Translations under genes and position numbers: made by a program | Part shown: one piece after another, positions 47,440 through 58,930 of the stretch | Layout: each line of letters opens with the position of its first letter | Position numbering within the stretch: the first letter of the stretch is position 1 | Assembly (NCBI GenBank): GCA_033239525.1 | Contig: BSYO01000008.1 | Location: 10,288,150 to 10,352,149 of the forward strand | DNA: 64,000 nucleotides | Source of the DNA: Nepenthes gracilis | Taxonomy: Eukaryota > Streptophyta > Magnoliopsida > Caryophyllales > Nepenthaceae | Direction of reading: 5' to 3' | Notes under the pieces: model-generated | Told to the model about the DNA's origin: nothing | Seen by the model: the letters and a program-made list of their open reading frames with translations, nothing else | The model's database searches: none

Positions 47440-49344
47440 GAGATGCCAATAGGTACCATAAACAAACTATAACGGCCTGCAGAAGCAAATATATATAACC
47501 ATCAATACATCGAAAATTTATCTACAGAAGTATCATCAAAATGACCATAATACAAAAAAAACCTTTTTCAACATATACATAATCCACAAAATTATCCTCC
47601 TGAGTCTAGAAACCTGCAACTACTAGCCCACCTCATCCAACATTAGCTCATGCTCACCTAAAAGTAAGAAAAATAGCAAGCAAGTGAGTCAAATATTTAA
47701 TATGGTACAAATATAATCAAAGGTAATGCAGTAAACTTTAAACTGAATTAGAGGAATGGAATAGGATCAAATGCATATATATATATATGGTCAAATAACA
47801 TTTTCAAAATGTATTTAACTTTTCATATTTTATATTTGATTTCTTTAATCTTCCAAAACGTGCAGAAATTTAATTATCATTAGTAATAAGGGTTAGTAAG
47901 TTTTACCAACTAACAGAGTAACCAATTGAGAAATGGAATGTGTATACTTCTACATATTTTAAGGTTCTATCTATACCATTCAACACCTTATAGTGAGTGA
48001 TATACCTTTAACTTGATATACGATACCATAGTTTTTATGCCACTAAAACTTTTTCCGTGGCCTAAGAATATTCCTCGATCTATGATTATAATATCTTAAA
48101 ATATGTTAGAGAATACTACCCGTTGAAATAAAAATCATTGGTCCAATTTCATGATTTTTTTCATAATTTATATTGAAAACTCTATAAAATATTCATAATC
48201 CTTCTTCATTGATTTTCTCACTCTAGGAGAAAATGCCAAAACAGATAACAAATTGAAGAGTTTTAATTTCTTGATACATATTCATAATTTTATATTCTTG
48301 AGGATATAGAAACATATTTCAATATTCCTTCGGATACAGATATATATTGCCATATTCTTGTAGAAATAGATATATATTTACATATTCATATGGACTTAAG
48401 TTTTAAATTTTAACAGATAATTTTTTCTAAAAATACAGATATGTAGATAATCAGGAACTTATAAAACAGATGATTTTTCAAGATAAACAGATAACAGTTA
48501 ACTATACAAATAGTTTTATTACATTTGTAGTATATTTTTAATTAGTCTATAAATCATATTTCTCGAATTCCAATTATATAATAGTATTGGACATTTTACA
48601 TATATAAAACAGTAATTAGAAATTAAATAATATCATATAAATCATGATACATACTTTTAAACGTGAAATTTCTTCATAAAAATATGAAAAAATAATAAAA
48701 TATAAAATTTAATCTGTAAAAAATTAACAGAATATGGTATCAAAACAATAATACTCGGAAGAATATTCAAGAAACAACAAGAAAGGAAAGACAAAACTTA
48801 GAGTACATTTACCTCAACCCAGTCTATAAGTTTTCTTCTTTGGAAATAGCTTGATTCTAACCCGGGACCTTTCTCTCTCTAACTTTCTTTCTCTTCTCTT
48901 TTTCTCCTTTCTCTTGCTTTCTCATTCTCCTTCTTTCTCATGTTAAAATAGCTGAATTTCTTTCTTCATATTTATTTTTATAAAAATTTTATATATTAAA
49001 ATTTGGCAAATCTTATCCATTAAATCGGATAAGGATGACCGATGCTCGAGCACCGGTCAAGTGCCCCTCGAGCACCGCCCGTACAGGGCAATTCGTGCTC
49101 GAGCGCAATTTTAGCGTCCATTAGGCAGTCACATGCTGAAAATTGTGCCTCCCAGCACTGCTCGGGTGCCCTTCGAGTGTTGCAATACTGGAATTTGCAC
49201 CCCGGCATTGCTCGAGCGTTCGTCGGGCGATCTTCCTCTCTCTACCGAAATGCTTCCAATTTTTAATTTTATATTTAATCTAATTTTAATTATATTACCT
49301 TAATTACTCATAATTACTATGTTTTGAAAAACCGTTACCTTACA
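47440..49344 (-). repeat. Chromovirus-type LTR, related to the LTR at 4660-11317
   Basis: It starts TGTAAGGTAACGG on the minus strand at 49344, like TGTAAGGTCCGAG at 11317. GTGAGTCAAA lies near 47692, as at 5242. The TATA-like AATATATAAAA is at 48987-48997, preceded by CTCGAG at 49045, 49067, 49098 and 49211. A pyrimidine-rich tract lies at 48870-48950. The left edge is approximate. Confidence 0.6.
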
Positions 49345-49674
49345 TATATACTCCTCAAGTATGCCTCCTAATTGACATTCAAAATTATCTCTTCATTCTC
49401 CTGGCCAAAGATAAGGCAGTAGAAGTCCCACAATCGACTCGCCTATAACTACTCGACTATCATTTAACCCATATTAGTCTACCTGGGGTATCTAACCACC
49501 ACGATCCCGGACAAATATTTTCATTCTAGCCCTTCATCACCTTTGCTTCATCACTTACTTTTTTGCTGGCCAAAACCTCCTTTTATCCTGTAAGATTTCG
49601 AATCGGCATAACCCGAGGCTACTACTTCTCCACCCAAAATCACAAAACCCAGCAAAACCTCCACATATCCGCAG
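49345..49674. other. Short unassigned stretch between two LTRs
   Basis: I see no coding motif I can name. On the minus strand CTTGAGGAGTATATA beside 49344 could be a weak polypurine tract. The last five bases (cgcag, 49670-49674) are the candidate target copy of the following element. Confidence 0.4.
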
Positions 49675-49882
49675 TGTAAGGATCCAATTTTCATGGCGAA
49701 ACCCGGGGAGCCAAAAAAAACTTATTCCAGGATGTAAGGTTGAACATATATTAAATTCGGGTTGCAACGAAGTTGACTCAAGATGGTCCAATGTTAGCTC
49801 GGTTACTAAAATTTTAATTGATTAATGATCAAATTAAATTCAATTGACAAAGAAGTAATCACGCAAAAAGTAATCACCTGGG

Positions 49883-49914
49883 CAGCATATATATATATAT
49901 ATATATATATGCTG
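49883..49914. repeat. Perfect TA-rich palindrome
   Basis: CAGCATAT...ATATGCTG is a 32-bp perfect inverted repeat. The 3' LTR has the same palindrome with fewer TA units at 57617-57634 (18 bp). Confidence 0.9.
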
Positions 49915-51060
49915 TTAAATCAATTAAATAGCATCTTAGTTATTTATTTAAGGCTCGGGTAGCAGCGGCAGCAGCAGCATCAGCTTATTATTTCCTTTGG
50001 CCCAAACAGCAGCAACCAGAACAGTAAGGATACTTAGTGAAATTGGCAACATTTAGTGAGCCCCACGACAGCAGCCAATCAGCAGCAAACACAGGTAATA
50101 ACCCAACCAATCATCTCACGTCATTAGGTAAGTTTTTAATTAGCCAAATTAGTCATAAGAAGGAGATGAATTAGCTCCTTCAACTGGTGCTGGCAGTAGC
50201 TCCTTCCAGCAGGGGTGATTCAGCATTTCTTATTGGTTTTATTTAAGGCACAATTAGGACAGTAAGAAGGGAGAGAGGAGAAGGCTTGTTGAGTGAGAGT
50301 AAAGGAAAAATTAAGAGGGGGAGAACCATGGGCAGTAGGGAAAGGAAGGGTTACTGGAAAAATTGGCAACTGTACTCTTATACCTTTCTTCATTTGTTGT
50401 TTATTTTTGGCTAATTCTTTTGAAATATTATTGTTCTAATACTTGTATACTCTCCCTATTTTATCATATCATCATGTAGAACAGAAGGTAAAAATTTGTA
50501 GAAGGTTGAACTGGCCTCCTGAAATAGCTGCAGCATCAAATATGGATGCTGATATATTAAGTTGTTGAACTCAACTTTGAACCGGCCAAATTATTTAGCA
50601 TTTGAGCAGGCTAAAATATCCCAAGTGGATGTTACACTCTTAGCTAAAAAATGGACCCTTCAACCTGTCAAGAACCGGCCCAAAAGTCACCTACAGAATT
50701 AGCCCAATTGTCCTTACTGATGTAGAAAACTATAGTATATAGAAATAGACTGAACTGGATCCCAAACGGGCTAAAACAGTTGCCAACCCAACAATAGTAA
50801 GTACTAATGTTAAGCCATCCACATGTGAGCCGGCGGCTAAAGAAACCCTGAATCGGACCCCTGATTAGCAAGGTGTATTCCTGAAATGCATCAGGATGTA
50901 GTTAGAAACTAGCTTCTGAATTGAGTTCGAACCGGCCACCAATTTGGCTAAACCAACAGCCAAAATTTGCCCAAAAGTCATATGATATTGTCTAAATATT
51001 AACCAGTAAAATTAAGTTTGGAATGACCCCTGAACCAAACCCCAAATTAACAATAGAATT

Positions 51061-51108
51061 GACTTTAGTATCCTTACTGATACTGACTTTAGTATCCTTA
51101 CTGATACT
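51061..51108. repeat. 24-bp perfect tandem duplication in the 5' LTR
   Basis: Two identical 24-bp units (gactttagtatccttactga plus tact) lie at 51061-51084 and 51085-51108. The 3' LTR has a single diverged unit near 63843. Confidence 0.92.
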
Positions 51109-52836
51109 GAATCTAGCAGTCCATGTATGTGAACTGAACGACTGGTGAACCAGTAGAACTAGCGGCCAACCAGGCCAAATTAGCAAGTCTTAAGATTGAA
51201 CTATTAACCTATAAAATAGTTGCCAAAAATACTTTGAATCAATATGTGAACAGGACTCCTAAACAGCAGGTGTCTTGCTAATTTGCTTTCTAGACAGTGC
51301 TGAACTTTAGCCACTAAATTGGCCTGAATCGGACCTCAATTTGGCTGAACTAGCAGCCGAAATTTGGCCAAGTGCCACGTGATAATGCTAAAGTATTAAT
51401 TAGTAAAATTAGATTTAGAAAAATCACTGAACTGGCTCTCCAAAGCGGTTGCAATTTCTAGTGTAAGCTTTCATACTGTTGCTGTGTTATGAATATTGAA
51501 CCAAGTCCAAACTAGGAATTAAATTAGTTGAACCAGTAGTTGATTAAACTGAGATGATGTTGGAATGTTAATCTGAAAAATTAGGCCCAAAGAAATTAGT
51601 AAACCGGACCTCATAACTAAGGCTGAACCGGTTTATGTAAATTGGGATTTTTCTGGTTCATGAATAAAATACTGAACCAGCTTGGACAGACCCCACATCA
51701 TATATTGATACTAAATCTGTAGTCAAATTGATGAACCGAATAATTAATTGGCAATCAAATAGACTAAAATATATCAAGTATAGAATATAAATTTCAGTAT
51801 GCATTTTCTACATATATAAGGCTTAATGCCTTGTTATGTTTGAATATTTATTTGCTATATTAAGCTATATGTATGAAAGTTTAGTGGAAACTCTACACAA
51901 GTATGAAGAAGTTCAGTTATTTTCTTCGAGAGTGAAGAAAAACTAAGAAGAATAAGTGTTGAGTTTTCATATGAAGTTTTGAAAGGAAATATGAAACTAG
52001 ACCAATAATCTTTTTAGATGGTAATATTCTCTAACATGCCTTAGAATATTACAGTAGGAAATCAAAAATGGTTTTTGACCCCGTCTTCCAAGATTATAAG
52101 TAGTACCACCTGCCTCGGGGTGTAAAAGGAGATTAAGCCTTAGATTGTGTGAACTATCACAATCCACCTACCTTGGGGTGTTATACGAGGTTAGGCCTTA
52201 AATTATATGGACTAACACAATCCTTTTTCTCGATTTGTCTACTCATTTAGCTAGTAGAGCCTATTAGCTCTGATCCCTCAAAATAATGAAGATTAACATG
52301 AAAATCGGTGAAAGGATAAAGTAAAGAAAAATGAATGCATTATATTTTTATGTATCATATTCCTATTTCATATGATAATATAGTTTTAGTATAAATGTGC
52401 ATATCTTTATATATTATGTACCTTACTGTGTATTTAGTTTACTCCCTTATTATTTTATTGCCTTTAGATGAATCAAAGGAGTTAATGTTTGACGAGCAGG
52501 AGTAAGGATGGAAGCTTTAGTTTTACTTACATTTTGTGATTTTTGAAGATGTACTTAATAATGTTCTAAAGTTAAATGTTATGACATGATATTTTGATGA
52601 TCTTAGAATTGCTTCCGCAACTTATGGTAATGAATGTATGCTTCCGCCAGTTGAATGAAAAATTAAAAATTTGAATTTTAGCAAGTATCTTCCTTGCAAG
52701 ACTAATATCGTATTCCTATAGCATGATGTCAGTGCCACCATGAGTACGACTATTATTTGAATTTTGTGTATTGTTAAGCTCATATATCACATTAAATAAT
52801 GATAATTATAAAAATAAGAACGTAGGACATCACAGG

Positions 52837-52848
52837 TGATATCAAAGA
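52837..52848 (+). other. Primer-binding site (Met tRNA type, decayed)
   Basis: TGATATCAAAGA lies two bases after the LTR end. It matches TGGTATCAGAG at most positions, the initiator Met site used by chromoviruses. Confidence 0.65.
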
Positions 52849-53045
52849 ATTTTAAAGAGATACCTTAGGATGAATGATCATAATGCGGAAGCCTAGGACT
52901 AGTTTAGATTAGTTTGTTAGAGTTATGTTTTAACTATTGATCCTTGGTTGCACTCTAGATTGTACTATATGTGAATTACTAACTTGTTTATTAATATCTC
53001 ATCAATAGGATTTCCGAGATGGAAAATTAGAGGAGGAATACTCGA

Positions 53046-53950
53046 TTGGTGCTGGTACTTAACTTGATAGAGAAGCAGAATTTTTTGAATTTGCTTGAAA
53101 GAATGGCTAATGTAATGGAAACTTTGGCACCACGGAATGTGGCACCAGCTCCGGCCCCTGTTGTAGCTCCAGCAAATCTGTGGGTGTCAACTTATGATCG
53201 ATTTAATCATGAACGAGTTCCTAAATTTATCGGAACACCAGATCTAGACAAAGCATATACCTGGACTCAGAGACTCAAAAAGGTTTTCACGGTCATCCGT
53301 TGCCCTGAAGAGGACAAAGTGACTTTTACTTTGTACAAACTAGAAGGAGGAGCCAACCTTTGGTAGGCCATGCAAAAGTTGGCCTTAGGAGTGCCTAAAG
53401 ATTAGATCTCCCGGGAAATGTTTGAAGATGTATTCATGAAGAAATACTTTCGCATAGGTCTCTGTGAACAAAAATAAGATAAATTCGCGAGGCTGAGACA
53501 AGGGACCCGCTCAGTAGCGGAGTACGATGCCAAATTTATGGAATTATTTTGATATGCTCCCTATTTGGTCGACAATGAGGTTAGAAAGGATAGAAAATTT
53601 TAGCAAGAGTTGAAGGATGAAATCAGAAAGCAGCTCGTGATGTTGAAGTTGCAATGTTATGCTTATGTGTTGGGTTGAGCACTTTTGTATGAGAAGGAGT
53701 TGGAGAGGGAGGAGTTCTTTAAGAAGAGGAGGACTAGTCGTAGTGGTCCAAGTACAAAACCCGGCATCGCAATAGGAGGGACTTCTAAAAAGGCGAGAGT
53801 GGCGAACAAAGGAAAGGGCAGCACCGCTGTTCAAACAACACCAGACAACTACACCCCCATGCTCTTGATGTGGAAAACAACACTTAGGGAAGCCATGCTA
53901 CAGATCGACAGGGGCCTGCTTCAACTGTGGGCAGTCGAACCACTTGATTA
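53046..53950 (+). pseudogene. Tekay-like gag, interrupted
   Basis: The frame opens near 53046 and reads VPKFIGTPDLDKAYTWTQRL, KVFTVIRCPEEDKVTFTLY and LEGGANLW, then a TAG. It continues with VFMKKYFRIG and RQGTRSVAEYDAKFMELF, with several stops, and a basic region with RSGPSTKP. The CxxC part of the zinc knuckle is out of frame near 53920, and its end (HLIKNCP-like) starts the next frame. A start upstream of 53046 cannot be excluded. Confidence 0.82.
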
Positions 53951-54570
53951 AGAATTGTCCTTTTCTTAAGACAGAGACGAAGAAGCCTTCTATACAGGGT
54001 AAGGTTTTTGCGGTAATGACAAAAGAGACAGAAGCATCACCAAAAGTGGTGGAAAGTACTCTATTTATTTGTGATGTTTCAGCTCAAACATTATTTGATT
54101 CGGGGTCTACGCATTCTTTTCTCTCCTAAATTTGTTTGCCAACTTAAATCACCCCCGAGAATTCTGAATTTCTTTTTGGTTATGTCAACACTGACGGGTC
54201 ATCCATGATTACGGATATAATGTATCTGGGATGTGCGGATTGCAATTGACGGTGAACTTGATTTTATTAGAGATGGGCGATTTCGATGTAATTTTAGGTA
54301 TAGATTGGTTAGCGAGTTACCATACTAATATTGATTGCTTTCACAAGCAAATTCATTTTGTTATTCCGGGATGTGAGGCGTTCCACATTCAGGGAGTAAG
54401 GCAAAAAGAGTTGCCCTCTTTAATATTATCACTCCATGCTCAACATCTAATTAAAAATGGGTGTCGAGCATATTTGGCCTATGTTAGTACAAATGGAAGC
54501 CACGATGTACCAGCGAGAGATATAAGGGTGGTGTTCAGAGGAGTTGCCCGGTTTGCCACCAGACGTAAAA
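53944..54570 (+). pseudogene. Tekay-like aspartic protease region
   Basis: QGKVFAVMTKETEASPKVV leads to LFICDVSAQTLFDSGSTHSF. The active site DSG is intact. After a stop at 54127 the reading continues in a new frame at 54231 with NLILLEMGDFDVILGIDWLA, the conserved protease C-terminal part, then IQGVRQKELPSLI. It joins the RT after a frameshift near 54540. Confidence 0.85.
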
Positions 54571-55530
54571 ATTGAGTTTGAAATTGATATTATGTCAGGA
54601 TCAGGTCCTATCTCAAAGACGCTATATAGAATGACAACTGCAAAACTGAAGGAGTTAAAGCAACAGCTACAGGAATTGTTGGAAAGGGGCATTATCAAAC
54701 CCAGTGTGAAGAAAGATGAAACATTCTGGCTATGTATCGACTATCGTGAACTAAATAAAATCACGATTAAGAATAAATACCCATTGCTGCAAATTGATGA
54801 CTTGTTCAATCAACTGCAAGGAGCTCAAATATTCTCTAAGATTGATCTTCATTCGGAGTATCATCAATTGAGGATCAAATAGGAAGATGTGCAAAGACTA
54901 CTTTCCAAACAAGGTACGACCACTATGAGTTTTTGGTTATGCCGTTCGAATTGATGAACGCTCCCACAACTTTTATGGACCTAATGAATCGGGTATTTAA
55001 ATTAGATTTGGATAAATTCGTTGTGGTATTTATTGATAATATTTTAATCTATTTCAAAAATTATGAGGAGCATGAGACGCATCTGAAAATCGTGCTCCAG
55101 ATTTTTCAAAAAAAGTTGTACAGAAAATTGAAGAAATGTGAGTTTTGGCTTAAAGAGATGGCATTTTTGGGCCATGTTATTACTCAGGGAGGGATTTCAG
55201 TTGACCTAAAGAAGGTCGAAGCAGTTACTGGTTGGAGCCGACCAACAAAGGTAACTGAAATTCTAAGTTTTTTGAGCATGGCAAGTTACTATCGCAGATT
55301 TGTAGAGAATTTCTCTAGAATTGCTATACCTCTCATCCAGTTCACTAAGAAGGAAGCCAAGTTTGACTGGACGAAGGAATGTGAGCAAAACTTCAAAGAA
55401 CTGAAGAAGAGGCTAGCATCTGCTCCAATTTTGGCAATTTCGGAGGGAACGGGCGAATTTGTTGTCTATTGTGATGCTTCCAAGAGTGGGCTAAGGTGTG
55501 TCTCATGTAGCATGGGAAGGTTATAGCCTA
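54544..55530 (+). pseudogene. Tekay-like reverse transcriptase, catalytic Asp lost
   Basis: [20 protein letters not shown] begins the RT region, then [38 protein letters not shown] and [16 protein letters not shown], then a TAG. After a shift the second frame has [20 protein letters not shown] and FIDNILIY, where FIDDILIY is expected. [13 protein letters not shown] and [17 protein letters not shown] follow. A short deletion in the palm region (before [10 protein letters not shown]) is also likely. The enzyme is dead. Confidence 0.92.
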
Positions 55531-55880
55531 TGGATCGAGGCAGTTGGAGGTTCATAATAAAAATTATCCAACTCACGACTTGGAACTAGTAGCAGTCGTA
55601 TTCACATTAAAACTTTGGAGGCACTATCTTTATGGCGAGAAGTTGTTAGTATATTTAGATTATAAAAGCCTGAAATACTTATTTTTACAGAAGGAATTGA
55701 ATATGAGGCAGAGGTGATGGGTCAATTTTCTAAAGGATTGTGACTGTAAGATCCAATATCAACCAGAAAATGTCAATGTAGTTGTTGATACCTTGAGTTG
55801 TCAGACGTTCTTTATAGCAATGTTGGAAATTAACAAGATGGAGATGCTTAAGATTATGAAGCAATGTGATATATAGAGAT
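55440..55880 (+). pseudogene. Tekay-like RNase H, frameshifted
   Basis: [13 protein letters not shown] holds the first Asp; a frameshift near 55495 follows. The continuation reads [40 protein letters not shown] and [18 protein letters not shown], where DHKSLKY is expected, so another acidic residue is lost. It ends with NVVVDTLSCQ. Confidence 0.85.
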
Positions 55881-55933
55881 ACATCTAAGGAAACCGGATA
55901 ATTGTATGGTATCTTCAAATCCAACTGGAGATA

Positions 55934-57355
55934 TTGACAAAGATTAAAGATGGCCAAATGAGGGATCCCTTCCTAACAGATATTGTTGGAGATTTGACTC
56001 GGGACTCCCGGGCTTACTTTAATGTTCGTGCTGATAAAGTCTTGAAATTTCAGGATAGGCTTTATGTATGGAACAATCAAGAATTAAAGAAGAAAATTAT
56101 GAAGGAGTCCCATTGATCTCGATACACCATCCATTCAGGGATTAATAAAATGTATCAAGCATGAGGAGGATGTTTTGGTGGAGAAACATGAAGAAAGAGA
56201 TTGTGAGCTATGTCGGAAAATGTCTAATTTACCAGCAGCTCAAAGCCGAAAAAAGGAAGCCATTTGGACTACTGCAACCATTGTCAATTCCGAGTTGGAA
56301 GTGGGAGACCATAACCATGGATTTTGTACTGGGTTTGCCGAGGACATCTAAAAATCATGACGCTATTTCGGTGATTGTTGACTGGCTTACAAAATCGGCA
56401 CACTTCTTGGCCATCCGAACAACCTACTCAAGGGATCGACTAGCTCAGATTTATATTAATGAAGTTGTTAGATTGCATGGTGTACCTGTGTCCATTGTAT
56501 CAAACCAAGATCCATGTTTTGCCTCCAAATTTTGGGAAAGCCTACAATGAGAATTGGGAACTAAGCTAAAATTTAGTACCGTTTATCATCGACAAACAGA
56601 AGGTCAATCAGAGTGAACTATTTAGTTTTGGAAGACTTGTTAAGAGTTTCGGTCCTGAACATAAAAGGCAACTGGGATGACTATTTGGTGTTATCTGAAT
56701 TTACTTATAGCAATAGTTATCAATTGAGTATTGAGATAGCTCCATTCGAAGCTCTTCATGGGAGAAAATGTTAGTCTCCAATCTATTGGGAAGAAATTGG
56801 AGATAGATGACTCCTAGAGCCAGATATTATCAAAGAAATGTCCAAGAAAATCAAATTGGTTCATGAAAACTTAAAGGTAGCTCAAACTAGGTAGAAGAGT
56901 TACGTTGATCGGAGGTTAGATTTACATTTCAACGTTGGTGATTATGTTTTTCTGAAGATATCACCAACCAAGGGAACAACCAGATTCGACATGAAAGAGA
57001 CATTAAAGACAAGGTTTATTGGACCATTCAAGATCTCAAAAAAGATTGGAGAGGAGACTTATCGATTGGCCTTACTGCCAAATTTGGTAAAAGTTCATAA
57101 CGTATTCCATGTATCGATGTTGCGAAAATATGTACATGACCCAACACATATCATCGATTAAAGATCTTTGGTTATAAACGAAGATCTACCATATACTAAA
57201 GAACCGATGCAGATTCTTGATAGAAGAAATCAAGTGCTACGTACTAAAGTCATTCTTTTAGTCAATGTTTTATGGAGGAATCACTTCGATGAGGAAGCCA
57301 CATGAGAACAAGAGGATAACATTCGGAATAAATATCCTCATTTGTTTCATTAAGG
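55934..57355 (+). pseudogene. Tekay-like integrase with chromodomain-like end
   Basis: The zinc part shows SRYTIHSGINKMYQA and VGKCLIYQQ, the last Cys being Tyr. The core has ITMDFVLGLPRTS (first Asp), VSIVSNQDPCFASKFW (second Asp changed to Asn, where SDRDPRF is expected) and RQTEGQSE with the Glu present. The C-terminal part, from about 56880, reads FNVGDYVFLKISPTKG, RFIGPFKISKKIGEETYRLA and VHNVFHVSMLRKYVHDPTH. It ends VLWRNHFDEEAT, the chromodomain-like tail typical of chromoviruses. Many stops interrupt it. Confidence 0.88.
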
Positions 57356-57374
57356 TATGTGACTTTCCTTAAAA

Positions 57375-57408
57375 TTCGAAGACGAAGTTTTTGTAAGACG
57401 GGTAGGAT
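57375..57408 (+). other. Polypurine region before 3' LTR
   Basis: TTCGAAGACGAAGTTTTTGT followed by AAGACGGGTAGGAT directly precedes the LTR start. It is a variant of the chromovirus pattern TTTCGAGGACGAAATTT..GGGGGGAGAAT. Confidence 0.75.
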
Positions 57409-57945
57409 TGTAAGGATCTAATTTTGATAAGAAAACCAGGGGGGCCAAAAAAAACTTATTCTGGGATGTAATGTTGGGGAAATATCAAATCTGGGTTACA
57501 ATAGAATTGATTCAGGATGGTCCAATATCAGCTAAGTTGCAAAAATTTTAACCGATTAACAACTGAGTTAAATTTGGTTGACAAAGAAGCAATTGGGCAA
57601 GAAGTAATCGCCCAGGCAGCATATATATATGCTGTTAAATCAATTAAATAGCAGCTTAGTTATTTACTTTAGGCTCTGGCAGCAGGGGCAGCAGCAGCAG
57701 CAGCAATAGCTTAGTTGCAACGAGTTCCGCAGGGATACTTTGTGAAATTGGCAGCATTTTAGTGAGCCCCATGACAACAGCCAATCAGCAGCAAACTCAA
57801 GTAATAACCCAACCAACCATCTCATGCTGTTAGGGAAGTTTTTAATCAGCCAAATTAGCCATAAGAAGGAGATGAATCGGCTCCTTCAACCATTGTTGGA
57901 AGCAGCTCCTTCCAGTAGGGGTGATTCAGCATTTCTTATTGGTTT

Positions 57946-58930
57946 TGTTAGAGACATTTTGTCTAATTGGCATATTCCGTGATCATATATATTATTATAT
58001 TAATGTCAGGTTGTGGGTTGTCGGGTTAAAGTTCGTTCGGTCCGCCCTCCATTCGCTTGAGCCCGTCCTAAGCCTTCCCGCTCGCCTCTCGCTCAATTCC
58101 CGCTCGAGCCTAAAATCCAGAACGTCCCCGGCTCGCCAGGAGCTCAAGAACCGCTCGAGCCGAAAATCCAGTAGGGGGCCCGCTCACTGCGTGCTCGAGC
58201 CCCGCTCGAGCGCCGGCCCAACGGGCAAAATTTTCAAACGCGTTTTTGGCTCCACTATAAATTGATACCTTATTTTCTTCAAACCCTAAGCACGCCACAG
58301 CCTCAATTGATAATTTTTGAAGTCTTCAAACTTGAGAGAAAAGCCTTTCATGCATAATTGATTTAGTCTCTCTTGAGAAAACTAAAAGACACAACCTTGA
58401 GCTTCATGATCTAAGGAGTTTTCTCACCATTTTTATTTTTCTTTTTCCATTCAAACTTTTATTCTTCTACCATCGTTGGAGACATTGGTTCGTGAAGGAG
58501 ACTCGTTCGTGATTGGAAATTCAAGTAGTTCGAGGGAAGATTGACGTGAAGACCAGAAGGAGTCCGGTTCCGTTGTCGTGGGCAAATCCAAGGAGTTCCT
58601 TGGTAGGGATCACGTGACGGGAGTAAGTCGGCTAGGTTAGCGCGTCGTTACCACCCGGTCTATAAGTTGATTTTCATAGTGCATTGCTTCCCTGGCCGTT
58701 GAAGCCCGGAGTGTTTTTCTCGATACCGTGGGTATCGAGTTTTCACTTCGTCACCAAAAATCGGGTCTTTATTATTGTTGTTCATTATTATATATATATT
58801 GTGCATGCTTGTTGTCTCGTTATCATCTAGATTTAAATATCCTTTACGTGTATTGGATATTTATTTATTTTTGCTTCCGCTATACTTTTGACGGGGTCGA
58901 AACACGTTAGCACCAAAACGTGCTTTTTCA
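57946..58930 (+). mobile_element. Solo LTR of the TR-GAG Copia family
   Basis: This 985-bp sequence is the LTR of the element at 5643-9952, here on the plus strand, starting TGTTAGAGAC and ending TTTTTCA. Exact target duplications ggttt flank it (57941-57945, 58931-58935). The unoccupied site is visible in the 5' LTR at about 50236-50250. Recombination between the two LTRs of a full element is the usual origin. Confidence 0.96.
58103..58262 (+). promoter_or_regulatory. Solo LTR promoter: CTCGAG cluster and TATA box
   Basis: CTCGAG lies at 58103, 58154, 58194 and 58205, followed by CTATAAAT at 58255-58262. The arrangement matches the other LTRs of this family. Confidence 0.65.

Larger units (their letters stand above)
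49675..52834 (+). repeat. 5' LTR of Tekay-like element
   Basis: This 3160-bp LTR starts TGTAAGGATCC and ends GACATCACA before the primer site. It contains a TA-rich palindrome, CAG runs near 49971-49985, many scattered AACCGG words between 50580 and 51750, and two loose GGGGTG-type repeats near 52110-52190. Its match to 57409-64000 sets the start firmly; the end rests on the primer site. Confidence 0.88.
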
